From: [Actinomadura] parvosata subsp. kistnae
GTDB lineage: Bacteria > Actinomycetota > Actinomycetes > Streptosporangiales > Streptosporangiaceae
Direction: 5' to 3'
Length of the DNA: 64,000 nucleotides
NCBI RefSeq assembly: GCF_900323885.1
Contig: NZ_OOHJ01000036.1
Location: forward strand, 62,001 to 126,000
In this document: one piece after another, positions 24,270 to 34,168 of the stretch
How positions within the stretch are numbered: position 1 is the stretch's first letter
How the letters are laid out: the number at the start of each line of letters is the position of its first letter
Position numbers and translations under genes: made by a program
Notes under the pieces: model-generated
Told to the model about the DNA's origin: nothing
The model's database searches: none
Seen by the model: the letters and a program-made list of their open reading frames with translations, nothing else

Positions 24270-26320
24270 TACGCCTCCCAGCAGGCGACCCGCTGCCCGG
24301 CGCCGCGGGCGGCGAGCTCGGGCCGGTCGCTCTCGCATCGTGCGGTGGCCAGGGCGCAGCGCGGGGCGAACGCGCAGCCCGGGCCGACGTCCGCCGGGCC
24401 CGGCTGCGCGCCGGGGATGCCGGCCAGCGGCCGCTCGCGGTCGGTGTCCAGGTCGGGCAGCGAGGCGATGAGCGCCTTCGTGTACGGGTGCGCGGCCCCG
24501 CCCGCCAGCCGGCCCGCGGGCAGCTCCTCCACGACGCGCCCCGCGTACATGACCACGACCCGGTCGCACAGCTCCCCCACCACGGCGATGTCGTGGGAGA
24601 TGAACAGGGTCGCCGCGCCCGTCTCGTCCACCACCTCGCGCAGCAGCCGCAGGATCTGCCGCTGCACGGTCACGTCCAGCGCGGTCGTGGGCTCGTCGGC
24701 GACGATCAGGCGCGGCGTGCCCATGAGGCCCATGGCGATGACGGCGCGCTGCCGCATGCCGCCCGACAGCTCGTGCGGGTGCCGCCCGGCCAGCCGCTCC
24801 GGCTCGGGCAGGTGGACGTGGCCGAGGCGGTCCACGGCGCGGCGGCGGGCCTCGGCGCGGCTCGCGCCCTCGTGCACGACGGCCACCTCGGCGAGCTGCC
24901 CGCCCACCTTGAGCGCCGGGTTGAGCGCGGCCAGCGGGTCCTGGAACACCATGGCGAGCGCGGTGCCCAGCTCCCGGTCCGACAGCGTGGCCACGTCCCG
25001 GCCGCCGAGCCGCAGCGCCCCGTACGTGACCGTCCCCGGGTACGGCACCAGCCCGCCTATCGCGGCGGCGGTCAGGCTCTTGCCGCTGCCCGACTCGCCC
25101 ACCAGGCCGACGATCTCGCCGGGCGCCACGCTCAGGGACACCTCCCGTACGGGAGTGAGGCCGCCGGGGAAGGCGACCGTCAGGTCCCGCACCTCCAGCA
25201 CCGCGCCGGGGTCCGGCTCGCCGGGCGGCGCGGCGGCCGGGGCCGGGGCCGGCGCACCGGTCGCGGACGTGCGGGCGGCGGCCCTGGCCAGGGCGTCGCC
25301 CAGCAGGTTGAAGCCGATCCCGGCCAGCGCGATCGCGGCGGCCGGGCCGAGCGCCACCTCCGGCGTGACGTAGATGCGCGGGAACCCGTCGAACAGCAGC
25401 CGCCCCCAGTCGTACTGCGGCGGCTGCACGCCCAGCCCCAGGAACGACATGCCCGCCAGGCCGAGCAGCGCGCCGCCGAACGCCTGGGCGAGGTTGAGTA
25501 TGAGCGGCTCGGCGATGTTCGGCAGCACGTGCCTGGTCAGGATGCGGCGGCGGGGCACGCCCAGCATGCGGGCCGCCGCCACGTAGTCCGCCCCCGCGAC
25601 CCGGGCGGCCAGCGTCTGGGTGAGCCGGGCGAAACCGGGCGCGATGGCCGCCCCGATCCCGAGCACCGCGCCACGCGCGCCCAGCCCGGTCACGACCGCC
25701 GTGAACATCGCCAGCAGCAGCCCCGGGAACGCCACCAGCGCGTTGACCGTGGCCGTGACCAGCCGGGCGGCCCGCCTGGGCAGCACCGACGGCAACGTCC
25801 CCAGCACGACGCCCGCCACGGCGCCGACGAGCGTGGCGGCCAGGGCCAGCAGCAACGAGTAACGCCCCGCCACCAGCACCCTGGCCAGCAGGTCGCGCCC
25901 CAGGTTGTCGGTGCCCAGGGGATGCTCGGGGCTCGCGCCCTGGAGGATGGCGGCGGCATCGATCCGACCCGCCGCCTCCCCCCAGACCAGCGGCCCCACT
26001 ACGGCCAGCACCACCATCCCGGCCACGATCACCACCCCGCCCACCCCGGACGCGCCGAGCCGCCTGACCCACCCGAACCGTCCCGCGCGCGATGGCCCCG
26101 GGTCCGGAGACCCGCCGCCTCGCAACCACCGGCCCCGCACCGGCCCGCCGACGCGCGACCGCCCACCCGCCTCCGGCTTGCGGCCCTGCGGCGGGCTTGA
26201 CGACACCGGGCCGTGCCCATCGGGCACGCCCGCGAGCGGTGAGCCGGGCACGGGAGACGTGCCCGGCGCAGGCGACATGCCCGGCACAGGTGGGTCGGTG
26301 CTGGGGGGTGGGGTCATCAT
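24269..26320 (-). CDS. Fused peptide ABC permease and ATPase (DppC-DppD fusion)
   Basis: Polypeptide of 683 residues in two parts. After a Pro/Gly-rich N-terminal stretch of about 85 residues, the DppC-type permease (about 90-365) has the conserved HPLGTDNLGRDLLARV segment and the EAA-like loop AARMLGVPRRRILTRHVLPN. A Pro/Ala linker then leads to an ABC ATPase (about 385-683) with Walker A GESGSGKSL, signature LSGGMRQRAVIAMGL, Walker B LIVADEPTTALD and a Cys-containing oligopeptide extension (GPGCAFAPRCALA). Subunits are usually separate genes. The ATG overlaps the upstream permease stop (ATGA); a second ATG follows at once. No frameshift or stop separates the halves. Confidence 0.9.
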   Translation of the reverse strand: MMTPPPSTDPPVPGMSPAPGTSPVPGSPLAGVPDGHGPVSSSPPQGRKPEAGGRSRVGGPVRGRWLRGGGSPDPGPSRAGRFGWVRRLGASGVGGVVIVAGMVVLAVVGPLVWGEAAGRIDAAAILQGASPEHPLGTDNLGRDLLARVLVAGRYSLLLALAATLVGAVAGVVLGTLPSVLPRRAARLVTATVNALVAFPGLLLAMFTAVVTGLGARGAVLGIGAAIAPGFARLTQTLAARVAGADYVAAARMLGVPRRRILTRHVLPNIAEPLILNLAQAFGGALLGLAGMSFLGLGVQPPQYDWGRLLFDGFPRIYVTPEVALGPAAAIALAGIGFNLLGDALARAAARTSATGAPAPAPAAAPPGEPDPGAVLEVRDLTVAFPGGLTPVREVSLSVAPGEIVGLVGESGSGKSLTAAAIGGLVPYPGTVTYGALRLGGRDVATLSDRELGTALAMVFQDPLAALNPALKVGGQLAEVAVVHEGASRAEARRRAVDRLGHVHLPEPERLAGRHPHELSGGMRQRAVIAMGLMGTPRLIVADEPTTALDVTVQRQILRLLREVVDETGAATLFISHDIAVVGELCDRVVVMYAGRVVEELPAGRLAGGAAHPYTKALIASLPDLDTDRERPLAGIPGAQPGPADVGPGCAFAPRCALATARCESDRPELAARGAGQRVACWEA

Positions 26321-27258
26321 GCCTCCTTGATCGCGGACGTCGGGTCGAGCGCCCCGAGTGCCAGATCGACCGCGAGGTTCACCACCAGCACGATCGCCCC
26401 GTAGACGAGGATCACGCCCTGGGCCACCGGATAGTCCTTCTGCGTGATCGACTCGACGATCTTGAGGCCGAGCCCGGGCCAGGCGAACACGTACTCGACC
26501 AGGACCCCGCCCGCGATGAGCGAGGTCAGCAGCAGGCCGCCGACGGTCAGGGTGGCGGTGAGGGTGTTGGGCAGGACGTGCCGCAGGTGCAGCCGCCCGG
26601 CGGGCAGGCGTTTGGCGCGGGCCAGCCGCACGTAGTCCTTGCCGAGCTCGCGCAGCGTCTCCACGCGCGTGATGCGGGCGATCATGGCGGCCGGTCCGAT
26701 GGCGAGCGCGACGACGGGCAGCACGTACGTGGCGGGCCCGGCCATGCCGGCGGGCGGGAACCAGCCGAGCCCGATGGCGAGCACGGCGACGAGCCCGATG
26801 GCGTACAGGAACTCGGGCAGGGCCACGGCGGCGCCGGTGGCGGCGCTGAAGGCGAGGTCGGTGCCGCGGTTGCGGCCGTTCTCGGTGCGGACGGCCGTCC
26901 ACATGCCGAGGGGGACGGCCACGAGCAGGGCGAGGGCGGTGGCGAGGAGGGCCAGGGCGAGGGTGTTGGGCAGGCGGGTCAGGATGACGTCGCCGACGGG
27001 CTCCCCCGTCAGAAACGATGTCCCAAAATTTCCGGACAGGACGTGGGTGGCGTACGTGAAGAGCTGCTCCGGCAGCGGCCGGTCGAGCCCGAGCGCCGCC
27101 CGCCGCGCCGCCACCAGCTCCACGGGCGCGGCGGGCCCCAGCGAGGTACGTACCGGATCGCCGGGAATGAGATGCACCATCGCGAACGACGCCACCATCA
27201 GCACCACCAGCGACACCAGGAACCGCACGACCCGCCGCACCCCGGCGCGGGCGCCCAC
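26317..27258 (-). CDS. Peptide ABC transporter permease (DppB-type)
   Basis: Permease of 313 residues with the DppB/OppB pattern: first helix, PGDPVRTSLGP motif near residue 33, the loop DYVRLARAKRLPAGRLHLRHVLPN and C-terminal helices ending DPTSAIKEA. The GTG start is directly adjacent to the TGA of the solute-binding gene (TGAGTG), and the stop overlaps the next gene (ATGA). It forms the channel together with the permease half of the fused protein. Confidence 0.93.
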   Translation of the reverse strand: MGARAGVRRVVRFLVSLVVLMVASFAMVHLIPGDPVRTSLGPAAPVELVAARRAALGLDRPLPEQLFTYATHVLSGNFGTSFLTGEPVGDVILTRLPNTLALALLATALALLVAVPLGMWTAVRTENGRNRGTDLAFSAATGAAVALPEFLYAIGLVAVLAIGLGWFPPAGMAGPATYVLPVVALAIGPAAMIARITRVETLRELGKDYVRLARAKRLPAGRLHLRHVLPNTLTATLTVGGLLLTSLIAGGVLVEYVFAWPGLGLKIVESITQKDYPVAQGVILVYGAIVLVVNLAVDLALGALDPTSAIKEA

Positions 27259-28833
27259 TCAGCCGCCCTGCCCGAGCCGGATCGACGTGGCCACGAACAG
27301 CCCGCCGACCTGCTCGTACGTGGCGCCCTTGGCCGCCTGCAGCACGGTCGTCTCCGTCACCGGCACCAGGTCCGCGCTCTCGAACAACGCCGACTCGGCC
27401 TCCAGCCACTGCGCGCAGCCCTCGGCGGCCGGTTTCAGGCTCGCCTCGGCGACGAGCTTCTCGTACCGGTCGTTGGACAGGTGCGCGAAGTTGGCGCCCT
27501 TGGGGGCGGCCGGGCCGGACAGGAAGCCGACGAGCTGGCTGGGCAGCGGGACGCCGATGGGCAGCCAGACGACGTCCCAGTCCTGGGTGGCGTTCAGGGA
27601 CTCCGACAGCTTGGTGTCGATGACGCCGTTCAGCTTCACCTCGGCCCCGGCCTTGCGCCAGGCGGCGGCCAGGTACTCGGCGGCGGCCTGCGTGCCGGCG
27701 CCGCGCGTGGTCGCGTACAGGTAGCGCAGGGTCAGCCGCTCGCCGTCCTTGACGCGCACGCCGTCGGGGCCCGCCCGCCAGCCGGCCGCGTCGAGCGCCG
27801 CGGCGGCGGCCGCCGGGTCGTGGGCGGGCACGTGCCCGGTGACGGTGTCGCCCTGGCAGGGCCGTGGCGGCAGGACGAGGCCCGTGGGCGTCTTGCCGGT
27901 GCCGCCGGAGGCGATGCCGGCCAGCTCCTTCAGGTCGACAGCCTGGGTGAGGGCCTTGCGGACGGCCGGGTCGGCGGTGGGGCGGTCCTCGCCCTGGTGG
28001 TAGAAGAACTCGCCGTTGGCCTCCGAGACGGCCTTCTTCCCGATGCCGGGCGTGGCCTCCAGGCGGGCACGGTCGGGGCCGTAGAGGGTGGCGCCGTTGA
28101 TGGTGCCGGAGATGAGCAGGTTCGCGGCGGTCTGCTCGTTCGGTACGACCTTCAGCACCACGGTCTCCGGCGCGTCCTTGATGGTGGAGCCGGGCCGGCC
28201 CCAGGCGTACTCGCGGCGCACCTTGAACGTGTAGTGGTCGCCCGGCACGGCCTCCGTGAGCTTGTAGGGGCCGCTGCCGGAGGTGCCGCGGGCCAGCAGC
28301 GAGCGGTCCTTCAGCCCCTTGCCGCACACCACGAAGATCAGCCGGGTGCTCTCCAGGATGAAGCTGAACGGCTTCGGCATCGACAGCGTCACCGTCCCGG
28401 CCGCGTCGTCGGCCGTGGCCTTCATGCCGGTCGGCATCAGCACGCCGTAGATGGGCGACTTGGTGGCCGGGTCGGCGATGTGGTTGACGCTCGCGGCCAC
28501 GTCGGAGGGTGTGACGCGGGCGCCGTCGGAGCAGGTGGCGTCCTTGCGCAGGGTGAAGGTGACCCTGTCCGGCTCCACCGCCCACTTCTCCGCCAGGCCC
28601 GGCACCACTTTGCCGTCGGCCGTGACGCCCGTCAGGGTGTCGTAGGCGAGCGAGAGCGTCGTGATGGTGACGCCCAGCACGCCCGTCGCCGGGTCGAGGA
28701 CGCCGGGGTCGGACGGGAGCGCGTACGTGAACGTGCCGCCCCCGGTCGGCGCGGCGCCCCCTCCTCCCGTTCCTCCGCAGGCGGCGGCGAGCAGGGCGAG
28801 CGCGGTCAGGGCCGCCGCGCGTGGTGTTCTCAT
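27259..28833 (-). CDS. Peptide ABC transporter solute-binding lipoprotein (family 5)
   Basis: SBP_bac_5 protein of 524 residues. The signal peptide ends in a lipobox LLAAAC with Cys19, then a Gly/Thr linker. Typical family 5 segments follow: VVPGLAEKWAVEPDRVTFTL, SGPYKL and AVRKALTQAVDL-like. ATG 28833 with GGAG upstream is chosen rather than the longer in-frame reading, which would put the signal sequence 25 residues in. The ligand class is peptides or related compounds (nickel, opines and glycosides are known exceptions). It heads a tightly coupled four-gene importer unit. Confidence 0.92.
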   Translation of the reverse strand: MRTPRAAALTALALLAAACGGTGGGGAAPTGGGTFTYALPSDPGVLDPATGVLGVTITTLSLAYDTLTGVTADGKVVPGLAEKWAVEPDRVTFTLRKDATCSDGARVTPSDVAASVNHIADPATKSPIYGVLMPTGMKATADDAAGTVTLSMPKPFSFILESTRLIFVVCGKGLKDRSLLARGTSGSGPYKLTEAVPGDHYTFKVRREYAWGRPGSTIKDAPETVVLKVVPNEQTAANLLISGTINGATLYGPDRARLEATPGIGKKAVSEANGEFFYHQGEDRPTADPAVRKALTQAVDLKELAGIASGGTGKTPTGLVLPPRPCQGDTVTGHVPAHDPAAAAAALDAAGWRAGPDGVRVKDGERLTLRYLYATTRGAGTQAAAEYLAAAWRKAGAEVKLNGVIDTKLSESLNATQDWDVVWLPIGVPLPSQLVGFLSGPAAPKGANFAHLSNDRYEKLVAEASLKPAAEGCAQWLEAESALFESADLVPVTETTVLQAAKGATYEQVGGLFVATSIRLGQGG

Positions 28834-28924
28834 GTGGCTCTCCAGGCAGCGTGGGGGGAGAGCACCACCCTTGCCGCTCGGCGGGGCCCGTTCTTCGTGC
28901 CCGGTCACGAAAAAGCCGGGCGGG

Positions 28925-30753
28925 CTAGTGCCGGCGGCCGAAGATCCGGAGCTGGAGCTGCACGGTGAGGCGGGCGTCGGGGTCGTCGAGGTCGAGGCCG
29001 CCGATCTCGGCCAGGCGCTTGAGCCGGTAGCGGAAGGTGTTGGGGTGCACGTGCACGCGGGCCGCGGCCACGCTCACGTCGCCGAACGCGTCGAGATACG
29101 CCTCCAGCGTCGCGGCCAGCTCGGTGCCGTGCTCGGCGTCGTGGTCGAGCAGCCTCCGGTAGGGGCCGGTCGGCGCCTGCTCCTCGGCGGCGGCCACGTC
29201 GGCGACCTGGAGCAGCAGCGACTCGAAGTGCACCTCCGAGTATCCGGCGGCCCGGCCCGCCACGCCCCGGGTGCGCAGCACGCGCAGCGCCCGGTCGGCG
29301 TCGGCCCGCGACCGGGCGACCTGGGCGAGGCTCATCGCCAGGCGGCCGACGCCGATGTTGGCGGCGTGCCGGGGGCCGACCCTGGCCAGGAAGCTCTCGG
29401 CCACCCGCACGGCTCTGGCCTCCTCGTCGCCGCCTGGGGTCATGGGCAGCACCGCGTACGCGACCGAGCCGACGAGCGCGGCGGCGGCCTTGGGGTGGAT
29501 CGCGGCGACGTGCAACGCCAGCGCGTCACAGAAGCGCTGCCGGTCGCTTTCGGCCCGCGCGCTCTCGGCCGCGTGATCGGCCCCCTGCTCGGCCCCCTGC
29601 TCGGCCACCTGCTCGGCCACCTGGCCGCCGGCCCCCGGACGCCACCTCCGCCCGCGCCCCGGGGCACGCCCTCACCGGCGCCTCCGCCCGCCCTTCTGCC
29701 GGCGCCCCCGCCGCGGCTGCGGGGCGCGCTCGGGGTGGCGGAGGCGGAGGCGGAGGCGGTGGCGGTGGCGGGGGTGCCGGTAAGGGCGGTGGCGGAGGCG
29801 GTGGCGGAGGGTGGGGTGGTGAGCTGGGCGGCCAGGACGCAGAGGCGGGTGGTGGCGATGCCGAGCCGGCCGGCCGCCTCCGCCGCGTCCGCGCCGCCGG
29901 CCAGCACCGTGGACAGCAGGTCGGCGCGCAGCCGGCGCTGGGTGTCGGCGCCGGCCCGCTCGTGCAGCAGCCGCAGCGCCACGATCTTGGCGGCGTCGGA
30001 CAGCGCCCGCCGCCGCTGCGCGTTGAGCGGGTCGCGCACGGCCACCCAGATCGAGCCGAGGATCTCGTCGCCCGCCCGCACCGCGACGGCCTCCCGGTTG
30101 ATCGGGCTGCCGTCGTCGAGCTCGATGTGGATCGGCTCCTGGCTCTGGTAGAGCCGCCTGAAGACGCCCTGCTCGTCGAGCAGGCGCAGGTAGCGTTCGG
30201 GCACCTGGCGGCCGAGCACGGTCTCGACGCGGCCCCGGTCGGCTTCGTCCTGCCGCCCCGAGTAGGCGAGGACGCGGGAGGAGCGGTCTTCGATCGTGAC
30301 GGGCGCGTCGAGCAGCGCGCACACGGCGTTGGCCAGGGAGAACAGGTCGCCGTGCGCGCCCTCGCCCGGCTCGGCCAGCTCCCCCTCGGCCAGCAGCGAG
30401 CGCAGCAGCGCCGCCACCTGCGCCCAGGAGGCGGCCCTGGTCAGGCCGAGCACGGCGACGCCGGTCTCCCGCACGGCGGCGCGTACCCGCTCGTCCACGT
30501 CGACCGGCAGCTTCACCACGACGCCCGCCGCGTGCGGGGCGCGGGCGAGCAGCCCGCAGATGTCGGCGGCGCCTTGGACGCCGACGGCGAGCAGGATCGC
30601 GCCCGCGGGCACGATCAGCTCGTCGAGCGGGTCGTAGATGTGCACGCCGGTCACCTCGGCGTCGAGGCCGCCGGGCGAGGCGGCCACGTCGAGGACGGTG
30701 GTGCCGAGGTCGTGGATGATCCGCCCGAGACTGGCGCGTGGGCGGTCCCTCAT
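28925..30753 (-). pseudogene. PucR-family transcriptional regulator, frameshifted in a low-complexity insert
   Basis: The N-terminal part (MRDRPRASLGRIIHDLGTTV) has a purine-catabolism PucR domain and a central GAF/CdaR-like region (DAPVTIEDRSSRVLAYS), reading in frame to about 29,800. The C-terminal part, in another frame up to the stop at 28925, has DALALHVAAIHPKAAAALVG and the PucR helix-turn-helix (VAAARVHVHPNTFRYRLKRL). Between them lies roughly 100 codons of Thr/Ala/Ser then Gly/Arg repeats, including a 12-base tandem unit (GCTCGGCCCCCT type, 29587-29622). One base must be gained between 29674 and 29560 for a single 609-residue product. It lies between peptidase genes and the importer, which it may control. 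The start has no clear Shine-Dalgarno; GTG 30771 is an alternative. Confidence 0.8.
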
Positions 30754-30815
30754 GGCATCAAGATAGTCCACGCCGCGCCCCGCCCGGACGGGACAACTTC
30801 AGGGGTGGCGGGCGG

Positions 30816-32126
30816 TCAGCCGGCCTTGGGGGTGGCGCGGGCGCCCATGTGCACGTACGGGGAGCCGTCGGGCAGCTCGTAGAAGACGGCGGACATCCAG
30901 TCGGGCGAGCCGCCGAGCTTGAACAGGAACGTGTTCTGGTCCACGGGGACCATCGGGCTCTCCTCGGGCGGCTGCAGGGCGGCCAGCGCCCCGGTGGCCT
31001 CGTACCGCAGCCACGGCTCGCCGTCCCTGACGGACACCGTGATCAGGGCGCCGGCCCGCTCGTAGCGGCCCGCGTGGCGGGCGAGGTCCACCTCGGCAGG
31101 TGTCGCGGGCGGGACCGGCGCGGGCGGCACGGTGAGGCCGTCGAGCTCGGCGAACAGCTCGGCGCCGAGCGCCCGCGTGAAGGCGTTGGCGTGGCCGCCG
31201 TTGGCGGCGGCGCAGACGACGGTGCCGGTCTCGGGCACGACCCAGAGGATGGCGTGCTGGCCGATGGTGTTGCCGGCGTGGGAGATGACGCGCTTGCCGT
31301 CCCATTCGTCCACGATCCAGCCGAGGCCCCACTGGCGGCCGAGGCCGTCCGGGTTGGGGACGTCCACCTGCGGCTCCCACATCACGCGGGGGTCGTCGAG
31401 CAGGCCGCCCTCCAGGTGGGCCCGCCCGAAGGCCACCACGTCGGCGGGGCCGGCGCAGATGAGCCCGGCGGGCCCCATGCCGCGCATGAGCCCCCACTGC
31501 GGGGCGGGCGCGCCCTCCACGTGGCCCATCGCGGCGCGGAAGCGCAGCACGTCCTCGGGCAGGGTCCAGGTGTGGGTGAGGCCGAGCGGCTCGGCGATCT
31601 CCTCGCGGATCAGGTCGTCCCAGCGCTTGCCCGCCAGCTTCTCCGCGACGCGGCCCGCGATGACGAACCCGGAGTTGCAGTAGGAGTGGGTGACGCCGAG
31701 CGGGTGGTTCTGGGCCAGGTCGGCGCACGCCTCGACGTACTGGGCCACGCAGTCGTCGCCGCGCCCGGTGTCGAGGAACAGGTCGCCGTCGATGCCGCTG
31801 GTGTGCGTGAGCAGGTGGCGGATGGTGACGGTCTTGCTCACCTCGGGGTCGGCCACCTGGAAGCCCGGCAGCACCTCGGCGACCGGGGTGTCGAGGGTGA
31901 GCCGGCCCCGCTCGATCTCGCGCATGAGCAGGGTGGCGGTCCACACCTTGGTGACCGAGCCGATCTGGAAGAGGCTGTCGGTGGTCGCCTCGACGCCGGT
32001 GGCGACGTTCAGCGTGCCGGCGGCGGCCTCGTGCAGTTCCCCTTCGTGCAGGTACGCCAGCGCCGCGCCGGGCACCTCGTACTCGGCGATCAGCTCCGCG
32101 AGCCGCCGGCCCATTGCTCCAGCCAC
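30816..32126 (-). CDS. Serine hydrolase of the beta-lactamase/S12 family
   Basis: Penicillin-binding-protein-like hydrolase of 436 residues with the three active-site motifs: SVTK (Ser57-Lys60), the Tyr motif SYCN, and HAGN in place of KTG. An extra C-terminal lipocalin-like domain (last 100 residues) is common in D-aminopeptidase- and esterase-like relatives. No signal peptide is visible, so it probably works inside the cell. The GTG start at 32126 has AAAGGA upstream and overlaps the S9 peptidase gene by about 36 bases, so they are coupled. A true beta-lactamase is unlikely (wrong motif set, no export signal). In context it could cleave D-amino-acid-containing peptides or esters; this is inference. 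Confidence 0.88.
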   Translation of the reverse strand: MAGAMGRRLAELIAEYEVPGAALAYLHEGELHEAAAGTLNVATGVEATTDSLFQIGSVTKVWTATLLMREIERGRLTLDTPVAEVLPGFQVADPEVSKTVTIRHLLTHTSGIDGDLFLDTGRGDDCVAQYVEACADLAQNHPLGVTHSYCNSGFVIAGRVAEKLAGKRWDDLIREEIAEPLGLTHTWTLPEDVLRFRAAMGHVEGAPAPQWGLMRGMGPAGLICAGPADVVAFGRAHLEGGLLDDPRVMWEPQVDVPNPDGLGRQWGLGWIVDEWDGKRVISHAGNTIGQHAILWVVPETGTVVCAAANGGHANAFTRALGAELFAELDGLTVPPAPVPPATPAEVDLARHAGRYERAGALITVSVRDGEPWLRYEATGALAALQPPEESPMVPVDQNTFLFKLGGSPDWMSAVFYELPDGSPYVHMGARATPKAG

Positions 32127-33996
32127 GCGATCATCCTTTCGTTGTAGTCGTAGCGGTGTGAGGGCCGGCCGCCGCCCTGGAACAGATGGCCGGCCCCCGG
32201 GTAGCGCACGAGCTCGACGGGCACCCGCCGCTCCCGCAGCGCGGCGAACCACTGCTCCGACTGGCCGACGGGGCAGCGGTCGTCGCTCTCGCCGTGCAGG
32301 AGGAGGGTGGGCGCGGTGACCTCGCCCACGTGGGTGAGCGGCGACTGGGCGGCCAGGTCGCCGGGGCACTCGTACGCCTTGAGCGCGAGCCCCATGTCGG
32401 ACGTGCCGCTCATGCTGGTGAGATCGGTGACGGCGCCGCCGGCCACGGCCGCCTTGAACCTGCCGGTCACGCCGGTCAGCCAGCACGTCATGTAGCCGCC
32501 GTAGCTGTAGCCGGTGACCGCCAGCCGGTGGGGGTCGGCGACGCCCTCGGCGACCAGGGCATCCACGGCGGCGAGGAAGTCCTGCGTGTCGGCGAGCCCC
32601 CACGCGCCGACGGCGGCGGTGTAGAACGCCTCGCCGTAGCCGTCGCTGCCGCGCGGGTTGATCGCCAGCACGGTCCAGCCGCGGGCGGCCAGCACCTGGC
32701 GGTAGACGCGGAAGGCGTCGAGCACGGGAGCCCAGGCGTTGTGGGGGCCGCCGTGCACGTCGAGCAGGAGCGGGCCGGGGGTGGTGGCGTTCGCGTCGCG
32801 CCAGACGAAGCCCTCGATCTCGGTGCCGTCGGGGGCGGTGAACGTGCGGCGTTCCGGCACGTACAGGTCCACCCCGGCGGGCGCGTGGTCGGTGAGCCGC
32901 CGCGCGGTCGTCGCGCCGGGCTCCAGCAGGTAGACGTCGCCGGCGCTGCGCGGGGTCGCGGCCACGTACGCGACGCGGCCGGCCGCGGTGCTCACACCCG
33001 CGACGCCGGCGTCCTCCGGCACGATCTTGGCCGCGAGCTCGTCGCCCCTGATGCGGTACAGGTGGGTGTGGCCGCCGTCGCGGGCGCAGAACACGAGGTC
33101 GTCGCCGAGCAGCGCCGGGGAGGCGCCCGGGTAGCCGGGGTGGCCGGTCATCACGTTGCGGTCGAGGCCGATCTCGATCTCGGCGGCGCCGCCGGGGCCG
33201 AGCGCGTACAGGCGGACGTGCCCGACGGGGCCGCCCTTCAGCGCGGCGGCGACCAGCCGCCCGCCGAGCCACCACACGCCGCCGACCAGCAGCTCGGGAC
33301 CGCTCAGCCGCTCAAGCTCACCCCCGCCTGCCAGGTGGGGAAGCGTGACGCTGTAGGCGGCGCCGCCCGGCCGCAGGTCGCGGTCGGCGTCGAGGTCGGT
33401 CACGAACGCCAGCCGCGTCCCGTCCGGCGACCACGACGGCTCGCCCGCGTGGAAGTCGCCCTCGGTGACCTGGACGCTCTCCCCCGAGGCGACGTCCACC
33501 ACGAACAGGTGCGTGGTGACCCCGCGCAGCAGCCCGCTCCCGTCGGCCTTGTAGTCGAGCCGCCGCACCACGACGGGCGCGTCCAGGTCGGGCGCGGGCC
33601 CGGCGGGGCCGGCGTAGGCGATTCGGGTGCCGTCCGGCGACCAGCGGGCGGGCCCGGCGCCGAGCGGCGCGTCCGTCACCACGTACGGCTCGCCGCCGTC
33701 CATGGGCAGCAGGTGGAGCTGCGGCCGCCCGTCCACGGGCCGCAGGAACGCCAGCGTGCGCCCGTCGGGGGACCAGCGGGGAGCGCTGCCCTGCGCCAGC
33801 CGGCGCGGCTCGGCCCGGGCGCGGCCAGCCAGATCTCGGTCCGGTTCTCGTCGGCCGCCACGTCGGTGGTGGTGAGCGTGTACGCGACCGCGCCGCCGTC
33901 GGGGCGCAGCGCCGGATCGGCGGGCACGGCGAAACGGTGGAGATCGTCCAGACCCATGGGTGGCAGGTGCGCTGGCATATCCGCACCGTAGGGCAT
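32090..33996 (-). pseudogene. S9 prolyl-oligopeptidase-family peptidase, one-base frameshift near the N-terminus
   Basis: Acylaminoacyl-peptidase-like enzyme. The body (frame ending at 32090) has beta-propeller repeats with WSPDGTRIAYAG and WSPDGTRLAFVTD, then the alpha/beta hydrolase domain with nucleophile GYSYGGYM, Asp in GESDDRCP and His in GAGHLF. The N-terminus (MPYGADMPAHLPPMGLDDLH) lies in another frame and loses register at about 33811-33820, in a CCCGGGCC run. One added base joins WLAAPGP to EPRRLAQGSAPRWSPDG to give a 635-residue protein. Start could be ATG 33996, 33978 or 33957; none has a good Shine-Dalgarno. It would release amino acids from peptides in the cytoplasm and is coupled to the S12 hydrolase gene. 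Confidence 0.85.
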
Positions 33997-34168
33997 ACTC
34001 ACCGGGTCTGCTTCGGTCTGCCGGACGAACGGCGGCCCCCGCGTTGTGCCACCCGCCAACCGGGTCGAGGACAATGTGGGTGAGGACGTTAAGGTGTGAA
34101 GATCCTCCGCCGGTTTCGGCACCTCACTTCCCGAGGTACGCGGCGTTCGCGAGATTGGATGGTCAACG

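Noticed and set aside
30816..32126. S12 hydrolase as a beta-lactamase resistance gene
   Set aside because: No export signal, HAGN rather than KTG, and an extra C-terminal domain; it fits peptidase/esterase relatives better.
30816..33275. An 819-codon frame that would join an N-terminal unknown part to the S12 hydrolase
   Set aside because: The N-terminal part is the antisense/shadow frame of the S9 peptidase; the S12 start at GTG 32126 has AAAGGA and a normal family length.
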